A stretch of DNA of 64,000 nucleotides. Source: Bog-1198 sp963727045 (GTDB lineage Bacteria > Pseudomonadota > Gammaproteobacteria > Steroidobacterales > Steroidobacteraceae). The notes below the pieces were generated by a model. It saw only the letters and a list, made by a program, of their open reading frames with translations, was not told the origin of the DNA and made no database searches. The position numbers were made by a program, and so were the translations under genes. Positions 1-8,359 of the stretch are shown here, piece after piece. Numbering within the stretch: position 1 is the first letter of the stretch; every line of letters starts with the position of its first letter. Location: positions 744,001-808,000 of the forward strand of contig CAVSES010000002.1 of NCBI GenBank assembly GCA_963727045.1. The letters run 5' to 3'.

Positions 1-1173
1 CTCGTCCCGGAATACAAGGCCATCGAGATGAGCCGCGAGCAGATCCATCAGGGGATCGATAAGGCGCAGCAAGAGCTGCGGGACGAGGAGAAAGGCGTCC
101 GCCAGAACGACGATGACTTCCAACAGCAGATGAAGCAGCTGCTGCTCGATCAATCCAACCGCAACAATCCCTCCTACGACGGACCGAGGCCTCCGCCGCA
201 GGTGAACGAGTATGGGCACCCGATTACCGATCAGGCCGCCCAACAGCGGCTCAAGGATCAATGGCAGAAGAAGCACGATCTCGAAATACAAAAGCTGCAG
301 CAGACCGAGCAGATCCTGGGCGAGTGGCGCATCAAGAAGGACCAGCTCGATGCGCGCAAGCGTGCGCTCAAGGTGGCGAAGGCCGTGGCGGCACAGCTCT
401 GGCAGATTGCGGACGACAACTTCGACGCCCGCATCCGCGCGCGCGTCGACCTGGATGGCTTTACGGTCGGCACGAACCTTGGATTCGTGAACGGCAACAT
501 CGACGTCGCCGCGACTCACTTCCGCAACCTCAACGGCAAGGTTCAGGCACAGCTGATCGGCCGGCTCGGCAAGCCCGGAAACGAGGCCACGAAGATTCCG
601 GTGATGCACGTGCCGGTCCAGTTCAACGTGCCCATCCCCGTCGGCGGCATTCCCTTCGTGGTTCAGCTGGGGTCGGACTTCTTAATCACACTCTCGCTGT
701 CGGGGATGCATGCGACTCTGTCGGTCGATGGACAGGTCGGCTTCAAGGGCGATAGCGGGTTCACCTATGCCAAGGGCAAGGCCAATTACGACACCAGCTT
801 CTCGACGTCCGGCGACCCACAGATCACCAATGCCCAGGGCATGAGCCCCGGCGTTTCGGCCGTGGTGCTCGCCGTGCAGATGCCCCGGGTCGGCCTCGGC
901 CTCGGCGTTTTCGGCGTCTCATCGGTCGCTTATATGGACGTGATCAACGTGGTGACCATGACGCAGAGCGGTTCGGTTGGCGCGACCATGTTGATGCCGC
1001 TCTGCAAACGCATGACTTATAATGCCGTTGGCCACGTGGGAATAGAAACGAACATCATTCCCCTGCCCATCGTCGACACGAGCAGCGTGGCCGGCGCGCT
1101 CACGCAAAAGCGCGAGATCTTCAACACGACCACCAAGAAGCTCGATCCCCCGGTGAAGGGCTGCGAAATCTAG
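1..1173 (+). CDS. Exported protein of unknown family, C-terminal part (left-truncated by window edge)
   Basis: The reading frame is open from the first base, so the true start is probably left of the window; the first internal ATG is at 28. Residues after that ATG form a charged, coiled-coil-like stretch (about 1-125), followed by a beta-rich, glycine-rich region. The last 200 residues resemble, at low identity, the C-terminal halves of the proteins at 8349-9886 and 48178-49884: a Gly/Val-rich segment (VGLGLGVFGV here, GIGVAGF and GIGAFGF there), then a conserved Cys, then a GxVG(Y) stretch. I therefore take it as a divergent third member of that family. No known domain is recognised. It converges on the lipoprotein gene at 1197-2333, with 23 bases between the stops. 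A function in the envelope is inferred from company only. Confidence 0.75.
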   Translation, partial: LVPEYKAIEMSREQIHQGIDKAQQELRDEEKGVRQNDDDFQQQMKQLLLDQSNRNNPSYDGPRPPPQVNEYGHPITDQAAQQRLKDQWQKKHDLEIQKLQQTEQILGEWRIKKDQLDARKRALKVAKAVAAQLWQIADDNFDARIRARVDLDGFTVGTNLGFVNGNIDVAATHFRNLNGKVQAQLIGRLGKPGNEATKIPVMHVPVQFNVPIPVGGIPFVVQLGSDFLITLSLSGMHATLSVDGQVGFKGDSGFTYAKGKANYDTSFSTSGDPQITNAQGMSPGVSAVVLAVQMPRVGLGLGVFGVSSVAYMDVINVVTMTQSGSVGATMLMPLCKRMTYNAVGHVGIETNIIPLPIVDTSSVAGALTQKREIFNTTTKKLDPPVKGCEI

Positions 1174-1196
1174 CAGCGGGACTCAGACGCCCGGCA

Positions 1197-2333
1197 TCAG
1201 ATTTTTTGCAAGACGGCGGCGAGAAGCGCCTTTTCCCTGAGGGGATCGGTGAAGCCCCCGTTGACCTGCACGAGCACATCTCGTTTGACCACCGCGAAGC
1301 CGCCCAAGAGGCCCCTGTTGACCGTTTCCGCGGGATCGCCTCCATTGGGTTCCGACCCCCCCGCGGCAGCTTTCGCATCCGGGTCGTCGGCTGACGTCCC
1401 GGGAAGAGGGTGTCCGGTGACATCGATCACGGTTTGATTGACCGCGGCTCTACCGATGCCGCGGACATGATGATCGGTGCGCCAACGGGAATATCCGCCG
1501 GTCCAGAAGATCTGAATTCCGTATTGCGGGCGCACGTTGTCGTGAGCCGGCAGCACAAAATCGCAGCCGGTTTTCCCCGCAGGCGACGGATCTGCGGAGA
1601 GCGTTCCCAAAATGGCCTCGACTTCGGCGCGCGTGAGGAGCGAACACACATCGACCTGTTTCGGGCGCGTCTTGTCGAGCGCCTTGGCGGCCGTGACGGC
1701 AGCGCCGCCATCGATCTTGAGCGGATGATCGATGCGCTTGTAGGCGGAGTCGACGAGGCCTGCGGCATCACGGAGCGTCGCCGGCGAGGCCGTGAAATCG
1801 ATGGTGATGAGCTGGTCTGCCCGGACGGCCGCGAATATGCAGCAATTCATCGGCATGAGCGACGCCTCATCCCATTCACCCGAAATCTCCGTTCCATCGT
1901 CGAGCTTGAAATTCTTTTTTACATTGTTCGCAATCTCGGCGCTACCGGTGCCCTTCATGATGTTCTTGATCCCGCCCATCATCGAATAACTCTGAGCTCC
2001 TCCCGTGTACTCCACCTCGAGACTGATGTAGCGAAACTTGGCGGTCTCGTAAATGCAGAGGCTGCCGTCGGGCCTGGGGTTGTAAGCTCCGTTGGAGGCG
2101 CGGAAGGGCGGCACCGCGAGCGGGGCCCCGAGCACCGCCTCGACTTCCTTTGGTTCGAGCAGCGAGCACGGATCGTTGGTGTCAAACTCATCCGAACTCG
2201 ACTGCGCCATGGGCGGCTCGCCGCCGGTCGCCGGCGGACTCGTGGGCGAATGTTTGCTGCAGCCGGCGATCATGCCGCACAGGAGCGCGGCAAGGACAAT
2301 CCAACGACATTCGGCATCCCATTTGACCGGCAT
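1197..2333 (-). CDS. Lipoprotein with two tandem DUF3558-like cysteine modules
   Basis: The 378-residue protein starts with a type II signal peptide; the lipobox is MIAGC with the lipidated Cys at 25. It contains two copies of a module that begins D-x-C-S-L-L and E-V-E-A-(V/I)-L-G and has a second Cys about 30 residues later (CIYE in copy 1, CDFV in copy 2). This pattern recalls DUF3558-type lipoproteins, but that assignment is from memory. A perfect AGGAGG ribosome site sits 8 bases before the ATG. It is the last gene of the leftward operon, 35 bases after the sortase gene. The protein at 50120-51145 is a close relative (both have the motif PPFRA after the first module start). Its role is unknown; an outer-membrane or periplasmic location is likely. 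Confidence 0.85.
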   Translation of the reverse strand: MPVKWDAECRWIVLAALLCGMIAGCSKHSPTSPPATGGEPPMAQSSSDEFDTNDPCSLLEPKEVEAVLGAPLAVPPFRASNGAYNPRPDGSLCIYETAKFRYISLEVEYTGGAQSYSMMGGIKNIMKGTGSAEIANNVKKNFKLDDGTEISGEWDEASLMPMNCCIFAAVRADQLITIDFTASPATLRDAAGLVDSAYKRIDHPLKIDGGAAVTAAKALDKTRPKQVDVCSLLTRAEVEAILGTLSADPSPAGKTGCDFVLPAHDNVRPQYGIQIFWTGGYSRWRTDHHVRGIGRAAVNQTVIDVTGHPLPGTSADDPDAKAAAGGSEPNGGDPAETVNRGLLGGFAVVKRDVLVQVNGGFTDPLREKALLAAVLQKI

Positions 2334-2368
2334 CCCGCTTGCCTCCTAAGTGAGCCTTCCCAAATAGG

Positions 2369-3037
2369 TTATCCAAAATTCTCCCCAGGCGCCACCCGGG
2401 TCCGGTGCGCTCGATCGTTGGCCCGAGGCGGCGATTGTGGCTCGACCCGTTCCGCGGTGACGATCAACCGCAAAGGCCCGCCCGGCACCAGGGAATCGAA
2501 TGGATAACAGGTCACCAACGTCAATCTCGGAGCATCGGCCTGCAGCGAAATACGTGACCGGCGGCTGTCGACGACCCGGATGTCCGTGACGCGGAAGTCG
2601 ACGTCACGGCGTGAGACAGTCTGCACATGCAGGGTGTCCCCCAGTTGGATGGCCCGAAGCACGGCGAAGTGAGTGTCGCGGTGTCCTTCGATGACACTGT
2701 TGCCGGATTCACCCGGCACAACGCTTGCCGGATCGTGGGCCGGCCCGAATGCAAGATTGCGCCCGCTGGAGCCTTCCAGAATCATGAACTGTCGGGATTT
2801 GGCACCCTCGCCGAACGTCAATCGAGCCAGGGGCCGCGTGTCCGCCCAAGGCCAAGGTTGCGTGCCGCCCGAGCCTGCTTGTTCGCGCCGCCACGCGGCG
2901 GAGATCAGGGCTTGCGCCAGCGATGCCTTGATATGAATCCAGGCGGCCTCCGACACGCAGACGGCGCCTGCGACGACCGCCGCAACGACAGCGGCCTTGA
3001 TCCAATCCTCGAGCCGGAAATCGGGCAAATACGTCAT
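2369..3037 (-). CDS. Class GN sortase (proteobacterial dedicated sortase)
   Basis: This 222-residue membrane-anchored cysteine transpeptidase has an N-terminal membrane segment (about 13-33) followed by a sortase fold. The expected catalytic residues are visible: His119 in EGHRDTHF, Cys177 in LVTCYPFD and Arg190 in GPLRLIV. These motifs match the class GN/'marine' sortases of Gram-negative bacteria, which usually have one dedicated substrate encoded next door. Its ATG overlaps the stop of the upstream VIT/VWA gene in an ATGA, so the two are translationally coupled. The histidine kinase and response regulator often found with this sortase type are absent from this window. Assignment to the family is firm; the substrate is inferred from the neighbour. 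Confidence 0.93.
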   Translation of the reverse strand: MTYLPDFRLEDWIKAAVVAAVVAGAVCVSEAAWIHIKASLAQALISAAWRREQAGSGGTQPWPWADTRPLARLTFGEGAKSRQFMILEGSSGRNLAFGPAHDPASVVPGESGNSVIEGHRDTHFAVLRAIQLGDTLHVQTVSRRDVDFRVTDIRVVDSRRSRISLQADAPRLTLVTCYPFDSLVPGGPLRLIVTAERVEPQSPPRANDRAHRTRVAPGENFG

Positions 3038-5071
3038 GAGGTCTTCTGTCGGCGCAATCTTACGCAGCCAAGCACGCCGAGCGTGATGGAGGCGAAACCG
3101 CAGATCAGCAGCAAGTCTGCGGGCGTGGCGGTCTTTGCGAACCCCGTGGTCGCCCAGTAGCTTCCGGTCGGCGCAGAGGTGGGCGCCTGCTCGACATGGC
3201 CCGGAGATCCCGGCGGTCTCAAGACGGCGTCATCGACGGCAACCAAGCTCGTGACTTCGCTCACGACGTGATGCTTGAGCGCGAGTTCGAGCATCGAGGT
3301 ACGGATCTGCTCACGATCGCCTCCCATCTGGACCTGACCCGACAGACTTGCAAGGCGCTCGCGTGCCCATAGCTTGGACAGCCCGGATTGCTCGCCGATC
3401 CTGGTGATCTCGACTTGATGCACCCAGTCCATGCCGCGTATGCGCCCCGACAGCGTCAGCGAGCCCGACGGAGAGGCCGGAAGACGCGCCAGGATGACGA
3501 GCGGATCGCCTGCATAGAGGTCTCCCGGCATGCTGGCGGCGGCATCTGCGGGGACATCATCCGGCCACAGAATCTTGAGATCGACGAGCGCCGGGCGCTC
3601 GAGCTTATGAAATAGATCCTGCATCCGCGAACCCACCTGATCGCGCTCGGCAATAAAGGTATAGCTTCCCCGCCCCGCTGCTGCGGCCTGCTCGAGGAAA
3701 TACGAGTTCGGCGCCGCGCCAATGCCCACGGTGAACAGACGCTGCTTGCCGATTTGCCGATTGATCAGCGCGATTAGCTCCGCTTCATTGCCCACACTGC
3801 CGTCGGTGATGAAGACGATCTGCTGCAGGTAGCGAGGATCCGGAGGGGTGGACATCGCGCGTTCGAGCGGCGCACGCATCTCGGTCCCGCCGTCCGCCCG
3901 CAGCGCCGCGATGAATTGACGGGCCAGCAGCCGGCTGGAAGCCTCGATGGGCTGCGGCACGGCGAACAAGCTCGAGTAGTCGCTGGCGAATCGGATGATG
4001 TTGAAGACATCACCCGGCTTGAGACGATCGACACCCATTTGCAGCGCTGCACTCGCCTGTTCGATCGACGGTCCGTTCATGGAGCCCGAGGTATCGATGA
4101 TGAAGGTGACCTCGCGCGGTCTGGACTGCTTCGTCGGCGTCGTTGGGCGGAGTCAGCACCACCAAGGCGAAGGTGTCATCGCCCACCTTTTCCGCGAATG
4201 CCGATGCCTCGACGTCCTTGGCCGCCGCCGGAGTCCAAACGAGTTCGAAATCATGATCCGCCGTAATCTGGTTGCCGCTGAGATGGATCTCCTTGCCGAG
4301 CGGATCGTCTTTGACCTCGACCGGGTGATGCAGGCTGGCCACGGACCCCAACGGAAATCCCGTCGCCAGTTCAATGTTGATGTCGACGCGCTGACGGGCG
4401 GCGGTCACGCGTTCGGGCGTGGCGGAGGTGCCGTTAGCCGCATTCACCCAGGCAGCATTCGCGGCGGCCAGCGGTGCGGCCGGATCGAGGCCGACCCCGG
4501 GCGCATAGCGAGGAGTGACGGCGAGCGGCAGACGCAACGTGTAGCGCGAGTCTCGATACGGTATGGTCTCAAGGTACGAGATTTCGATCGACACGGTCGA
4601 GTTGGGCGCAATGTTGGCGACCGCCGTCGTGAACATGTTGGGACGTTCCTGATCCACGATGCTCGCCCGCTTGCCCTCGCTGCGCGCTTGGGCGTAGGTC
4701 GCCTGAGCCTTCGCTTTTTCCTGGATCTCACCGCGTACGGTTCGTTCGCCGACATTCATGAGGAGCTCGTCCACGGCCGCCCCCGCCGACAGCGGGAAGA
4801 CGTACAAGCCCTCCACCCAATCGCTGCCGGTATTCGAGAACGTCTGGGTGACGTGAACTCTCGCGACGTTGCCCGTCACCTGCGCCTGCATGGTGGTGGC
4901 CGCCCGCAGCGCTTCGACGGCGGGCGCGTCCGGCGATGACTTCAAGTACAAGGTTCCGGATTGGGCCCCGAGGGGTTGGGCAGCCGCGGGCAGTGCGCCT
5001 GCGAACCACGCTAAAGCACCGGCGGCAATGACTCGGCAGGCAGTTCGTTTCGCGCGATCTATCAGGCTCAT
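3034..5071 (-). pseudogene. VIT/VWA-domain sortase substrate, split by a frameshift near 4110
   Basis: The 5' part (5071 to about 4110) encodes a signal peptide (cleavage after PAAAQ), then a VIT domain. The 3' part (about 4120 to 3034) encodes a von Willebrand A domain with a perfect MIDAS (DTSGSM), a hydrophobic helix near the C terminus (LLLICGFASI...) and a basic end (RLRRQ), the layout of a sortase sorting signal; the segment before the helix reads FAKTATPAD. The two parts are in different frames. Removing one base around 4110 joins DEAVQ to REVTFIIDTSGSM and restores one protein of about 680 residues. This is the 'marine proteobacterial sortase target' architecture. It overlaps the sortase gene by 4 bases. 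It is either a real pseudogene or a sequencing error, and the otherwise perfect conservation favours error. Confidence 0.88.
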
Positions 5072-5076
5072 CGGAC

Positions 5077-5097
5077 GCTCCCAGGTGACGTGGGAGC
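5077..5097 (-). promoter_or_regulatory. Hairpin covering the ribosome site of the VIT/VWA gene
   Basis: A perfect inverted repeat (arms GCTCCCA and TGGGAGC, 7-base loop) lies directly before the VIT/VWA ATG (5071). Read on the minus strand, the second arm contains GGGAG, the best Shine-Dalgarno match, 7-8 bases from the start codon. Pairing would hide it, so it could limit translation of the sortase substrate. Function is inferred from geometry only. Confidence 0.45.
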
Positions 5098-5188
5098 ATT
5101 ACGGCAGCCGATTGTGGCGCGGGTGAGCGCCAATGTGGCGCTGGGCCGGCGGATTTAAGGCAAATAGTGGCGCGGAGGGCTGAGTCAA

Positions 5189-6427
5189 CTACGGCCGCAC
5201 CAATTCGACCCGCCGGTTGAGCGCCCTGCCGCGGTCCGAATCGTTCGACTCCTTGGGCTGGGATGCACCGAAACCGTTGGTCGTCAGTCGCGAATCCTCG
5301 ATCTTGTATCGCTCGATCAGCGCTTTGCGCACCGCGGTGGCCCGCCGGCGCGACAAGTCGAGGTTCAATGCATCCCCCCCGATGTTGTCGGTATGCCCGT
5401 TGATGATCAATGTCCAATCCGGATGCGCTTTTAAAGCGTCCGAGATTTCATGCAGCACCGGCTCCGACTCGGAGCGCAATTCGTCGCTGGCGAAATTGAA
5501 ATAGATGCCATAGACGTCGGTGTGCTTCTGGGCAGCAAGATGCGTCTCTACCTCATTGGCGGTGGGGAACGACACTTTCGTGTAGGTAATGAAGAAGCTG
5601 TGGAGCGACGGGCTGTAGTAGTCGATCATCAGGGGAAAGCGGGCCTCGTCCAGCACCTTGACCCGGATGATGTCATTGGTCTTGTGATTGACGTAATTGG
5701 CCTCGATCGTCGGCACTTCCACAATCTTGTCGTTGACGATGAGCTTGAACGTCGAGAGACCGTCCGATATCAACGTGCCCTCCACATCTGAACTCGAATA
5801 GCGTATGTCATCGACATCGATGTCGATGTAGCGATGGTGGAATTCGCCGCGGATTTTCAGGGACTCGAATGAGGTTTTGGACAGATTGAACTGCAGGGTG
5901 CCGAGGAGCGTATCAGGGTAGGTCTTGGCGCCTGCCGTGACGTATAAATATGAATCGATGAAGTCTGCCCAGCAGAGATGCCGGGTCGTCGTCAGGAGTT
6001 TGCGGTCCTGTCCGATCGGACAACTCAATGTGGCCGTGAAGCCGCGGGCGTCCATTTTGGTGATTTGTTTGAGGCACTCGTGCTCGTAATCGTCGGAACT
6101 CGCCTTCCAGATGCTCGACAGCGTCAGCCCAACCTTGAGCGGTATGCGGGCCGTCCCCGCGGCGGTGATCACCGCACTGGCCGCCGGACCGGGGTCCGGA
6201 CACTCTCCCCCGGGCACGAGGTCGTGAACTTCGGAGAGGGGCTTGTCGCCTTCAGGCAGGCGTCGGCCCTTCGGCGGAGCCGTCGACCGCGCGTCGCCTG
6301 TGCCGGTTTTGGCTGCGGAGGGTGGGGGCGACGCCGATGGCGGCGGCGCCTTGCCGCAGGCCATCATCATCACGAAAGTCGCTGCTATCGATGCCGCGAG
6401 GCACGATCTTGAGCGGGACTTACGCAT
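5189..6427 (-). CDS. OmpA-family lipoprotein (PdsO-like position)
   Basis: The 412-residue protein has a lipobox MMMAC (Cys24), a Pro/Ser-rich linker, a central domain of unknown type, and a C-terminal OmpA-like peptidoglycan-binding domain from about residue 300: VYGIYFNFAS, INGHTDNIG, LDLSRRRA and NRRVEL are all present. The OmpA domain would hold peptidoglycan while the lipid holds the outer membrane. The start overlaps the end of the DUF3137 gene by 8 bases, and the VIT/VWA gene follows after 117 bases. Proteobacterial dedicated sortase loci often include an OmpA-family member (PdsO); this gene occupies that place, but I assign only the broader family. A paralogue with a very similar C-terminal domain is at 13709-14812. 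Confidence 0.9.
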   Translation of the reverse strand: MRKSRSRSCLAASIAATFVMMMACGKAPPPSASPPPSAAKTGTGDARSTAPPKGRRLPEGDKPLSEVHDLVPGGECPDPGPAASAVITAAGTARIPLKVGLTLSSIWKASSDDYEHECLKQITKMDARGFTATLSCPIGQDRKLLTTTRHLCWADFIDSYLYVTAGAKTYPDTLLGTLQFNLSKTSFESLKIRGEFHHRYIDIDVDDIRYSSSDVEGTLISDGLSTFKLIVNDKIVEVPTIEANYVNHKTNDIIRVKVLDEARFPLMIDYYSPSLHSFFITYTKVSFPTANEVETHLAAQKHTDVYGIYFNFASDELRSESEPVLHEISDALKAHPDWTLIINGHTDNIGGDALNLDLSRRRATAVRKALIERYKIEDSRLTTNGFGASQPKESNDSDRGRALNRRVELVRP

Positions 6428-7673
6428 CCAACGATGTCCGAGAAGGCGACGCTGCCGCCGCGGACCTCGCGGCTTGATCCAGGTCGATCACCGCATCGGC
6501 GACCGCGAGAACGCCCGCTATCTGATCGTAAAGCGCGACCACAGAGGCGCGGCTCGCCGCGGACTTGCGAAAGCCCGGCGCAAGAAAATGGTCCCGGCCG
6601 TAGCGGGGAATGACAAGCGTCAGGCGGTTGTCTCGCGCCTCCACCAGCGGCCGCCCGTCGATGTTCTCGGCCGCGCCGCTGAGCGCGAGGAGCCGCTCCA
6701 TGAATGCGGGGGTCAGCAGTGCACGCGCGCCGATCTGATCCGTGCTCCACACTTCGTAGACTTGTGAGAACCGCGGGTCTTCCAACGCAACGCGCTGCCG
6801 GTTGCTCGTCTTCAACCAATGGCGCAGCTGTTCGAAGGCGCCGGTGCCGGCGATCACCGCGGTGGTCCCCTTGAGGCCCCTCGGCAGCGTCACCTCGACC
6901 AGCAGACCCTCGAAGGACACGCGGCGCTGCTTGCCCGATCCCGACGTCAGCAGCAGAGTCGCGATGCTGATGGGAACTCCGCGATGTGTGCCGAAGAATT
7001 CGTTGTTTGAAACCGCCCTGTCGTAATCATCGAAGAACCTTTCGGAGTTCAAGGCTTGAAGATCGGTCTGGGCGGGCGAGCGAAACGAAAGGCCGCCGAA
7101 GCGCGCCGCCAGCAGCGGCAGGACGCGACCCCGGTACAAGCGGGCATAGGCGGCGCTGCCATCGCGCGAGGCCGAGTAATAGCCCGCCATCGCTCCAACG
7201 CCCACCAGGCAGAGGGCATTCCAGACAATTCCGGCGACGCCGTCTCGACCGGAACGACCGCTCAACTGCTCGAGACACCATAGACCGAGGCCCGCCGCGG
7301 CACCCACCGGCACCCGGGTCATCGCGCGGACGTTGACCTGCCGCACCACCTCCAGGCGTGCCGACTCGAGGTCCGCGAGAACCGGGCGCAGCGCGCTCAT
7401 GAGCTCATCGCCCGTCCGATCATCGACCTTGGGCGCCGGCTTGACAGCAACCAGCGACATCGCGATCCAGGCACCACCGCCGCCGACGAACAACGCCGCG
7501 AACAGCCCGGTGAAGACTCCGCTCAGGAGCCCGCCGATCCCCGGCGTCTTATGCATGCTCGCGAAGAGCACCGTGACGAAGATCAACAGCGCAGCGAAGC
7601 CGCATGCGGCGAGCGTGAGCTGCGCCAAACGTCTGCGGCCCTCGAGGGCGGTGTCGCCGCCTTCCGTTGTCAC
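6420..7673 (-). CDS. DUF3137 family membrane protein
   Basis: This protein of 417 residues has two N-terminal membrane helices (about 15-40 and 45-75), a third hydrophobic region near 120-165, and a soluble C-terminal domain. The FFGTHRG motif, the preceding residues and the LTLVIPR region near the end are characteristic of DUF3137 proteins, which are commonly encoded beside LemA. The start is a GTG at 7673 that overlaps the LemA stop codon in GTGA; no better start exists downstream with a ribosome site, and coupling explains the weak signal. The biochemical role of the family is unknown; it is thought to sit in the inner membrane. Confidence 0.85.
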   Translation of the reverse strand: MTTEGGDTALEGRRRLAQLTLAACGFAALLIFVTVLFASMHKTPGIGGLLSGVFTGLFAALFVGGGGAWIAMSLVAVKPAPKVDDRTGDELMSALRPVLADLESARLEVVRQVNVRAMTRVPVGAAAGLGLWCLEQLSGRSGRDGVAGIVWNALCLVGVGAMAGYYSASRDGSAAYARLYRGRVLPLLAARFGGLSFRSPAQTDLQALNSERFFDDYDRAVSNNEFFGTHRGVPISIATLLLTSGSGKQRRVSFEGLLVEVTLPRGLKGTTAVIAGTGAFEQLRHWLKTSNRQRVALEDPRFSQVYEVWSTDQIGARALLTPAFMERLLALSGAAENIDGRPLVEARDNRLTLVIPRYGRDHFLAPGFRKSAASRASVVALYDQIAGVLAVADAVIDLDQAARSAAAASPSRTSLDA

Positions 7674-8245
7674 GAGAGCAACCGGCCGGCATCGACCGCC
7701 TCGCGCGCCGCGGCCGATGCCTCAAAGAAGGGAGGCGGCTTCGCGACGCCGGCGAGACTTGCGAGCAGGGAGCCGGGGAATATCTGAACGGCATTGTTCA
7801 AACCGGCGACCGCGGCATTGTAGAAGCGCCGCGCCGCCGCGATGTTGGTCTCCACCTCTTGATAGCCGCGTTGCGCTTCGATCATCGGCCCATCGGACTT
7901 GAGCGACGGGTAATTCTCGGCCACCGCGAACAATCGGCCGAGCCCGGCCGTGAGCTGCCCCTCGGCCGCGAATTTGCCCGCCGTCGCCGCGGGGTCGGTC
8001 GTGTTGCCGAAGCTCGCAGCCTTGCTGCGAAGCGCGGCGATTTCATCGAGCAGACCACGCTCATGCTCCATGAATTTTCGCGCAATCGCGAGCAAATTGG
8101 GGATGAGGTCATGCCGCTGGGTCAACTGCACATCGATGCCGGCCAGCGCCTCGGCAACGCGGTTACGCCGCTTCACGATCGCCGCGTACCAGCAATACAG
8201 CACGGCCGTCGACAGGATCGCCGCCGCCCAGACAATGATGTTCAT
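7670..8245 (-). CDS. lemA: LemA family protein
   Basis: The 191-residue protein has one N-terminal membrane helix (MNIIVWAAAILS...) and the LemA helical bundle. Diagnostic motifs are RRNRVAEALAGIDVQL, RHDLIPNL, AENYPSLK and RRFYNAAVAGLN. I chose the ATG at 8245 rather than the upstream one at 8287 because GAGGTGG sits 6 bases before it and the membrane helix begins at once. It is the first gene of the six-gene leftward operon. LemA proteins are widespread; their molecular function is not settled, though a membrane-stress or envelope role is often proposed. Confidence 0.93.
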   Translation of the reverse strand: MNIIVWAAAILSTAVLYCWYAAIVKRRNRVAEALAGIDVQLTQRHDLIPNLLAIARKFMEHERGLLDEIAALRSKAASFGNTTDPAATAGKFAAEGQLTAGLGRLFAVAENYPSLKSDGPMIEAQRGYQEVETNIAAARRFYNAAVAGLNNAVQIFPGSLLASLAGVAKPPPFFEASAAAREAVDAGRLLS

Positions 8246-8311
8246 GGCTATCCACCTCTTTGTGACTCGCGCAGCGGGTCTTGGCACTTATAGGAACGTG
8301 ATTGCACGCGT

Positions 8312-8359
8312 GATTGGACACAGGCTGCCGCCCTTCTTTTCGCATCCGATGTCCCAATC
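8312..8359. promoter_or_regulatory. Imperfect inverted repeat in the lemA / lipoprotein divergent region
   Basis: GATTGGACA (8312-8320) faces TGTCCCAATC (8350-8359), an inverted repeat with one extra base in the right arm. It lies between the divergent lemA gene (start 8245) and the lipoprotein gene. A better repeat with the same core, TTGGACAT/ATGTCCAA, is at 12341-12391 between another divergent pair of this island. The right arm overlaps the probable start codon at 8349, so the pattern could be partly coincidental. Confidence 0.25.

Noticed and set aside
1410..2507. Long open frame on the plus strand opposite the lipoprotein gene
   Set aside because: It lies antisense to a gene with a lipobox and ribosome site, has Arg/Gly-biased translation and no start signal; a shadow of high GC.
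3995..4939. Plus-strand open frame of 314 codons
   Set aside because: Antisense to the VIT/VWA gene; Arg/His-rich, no motif.
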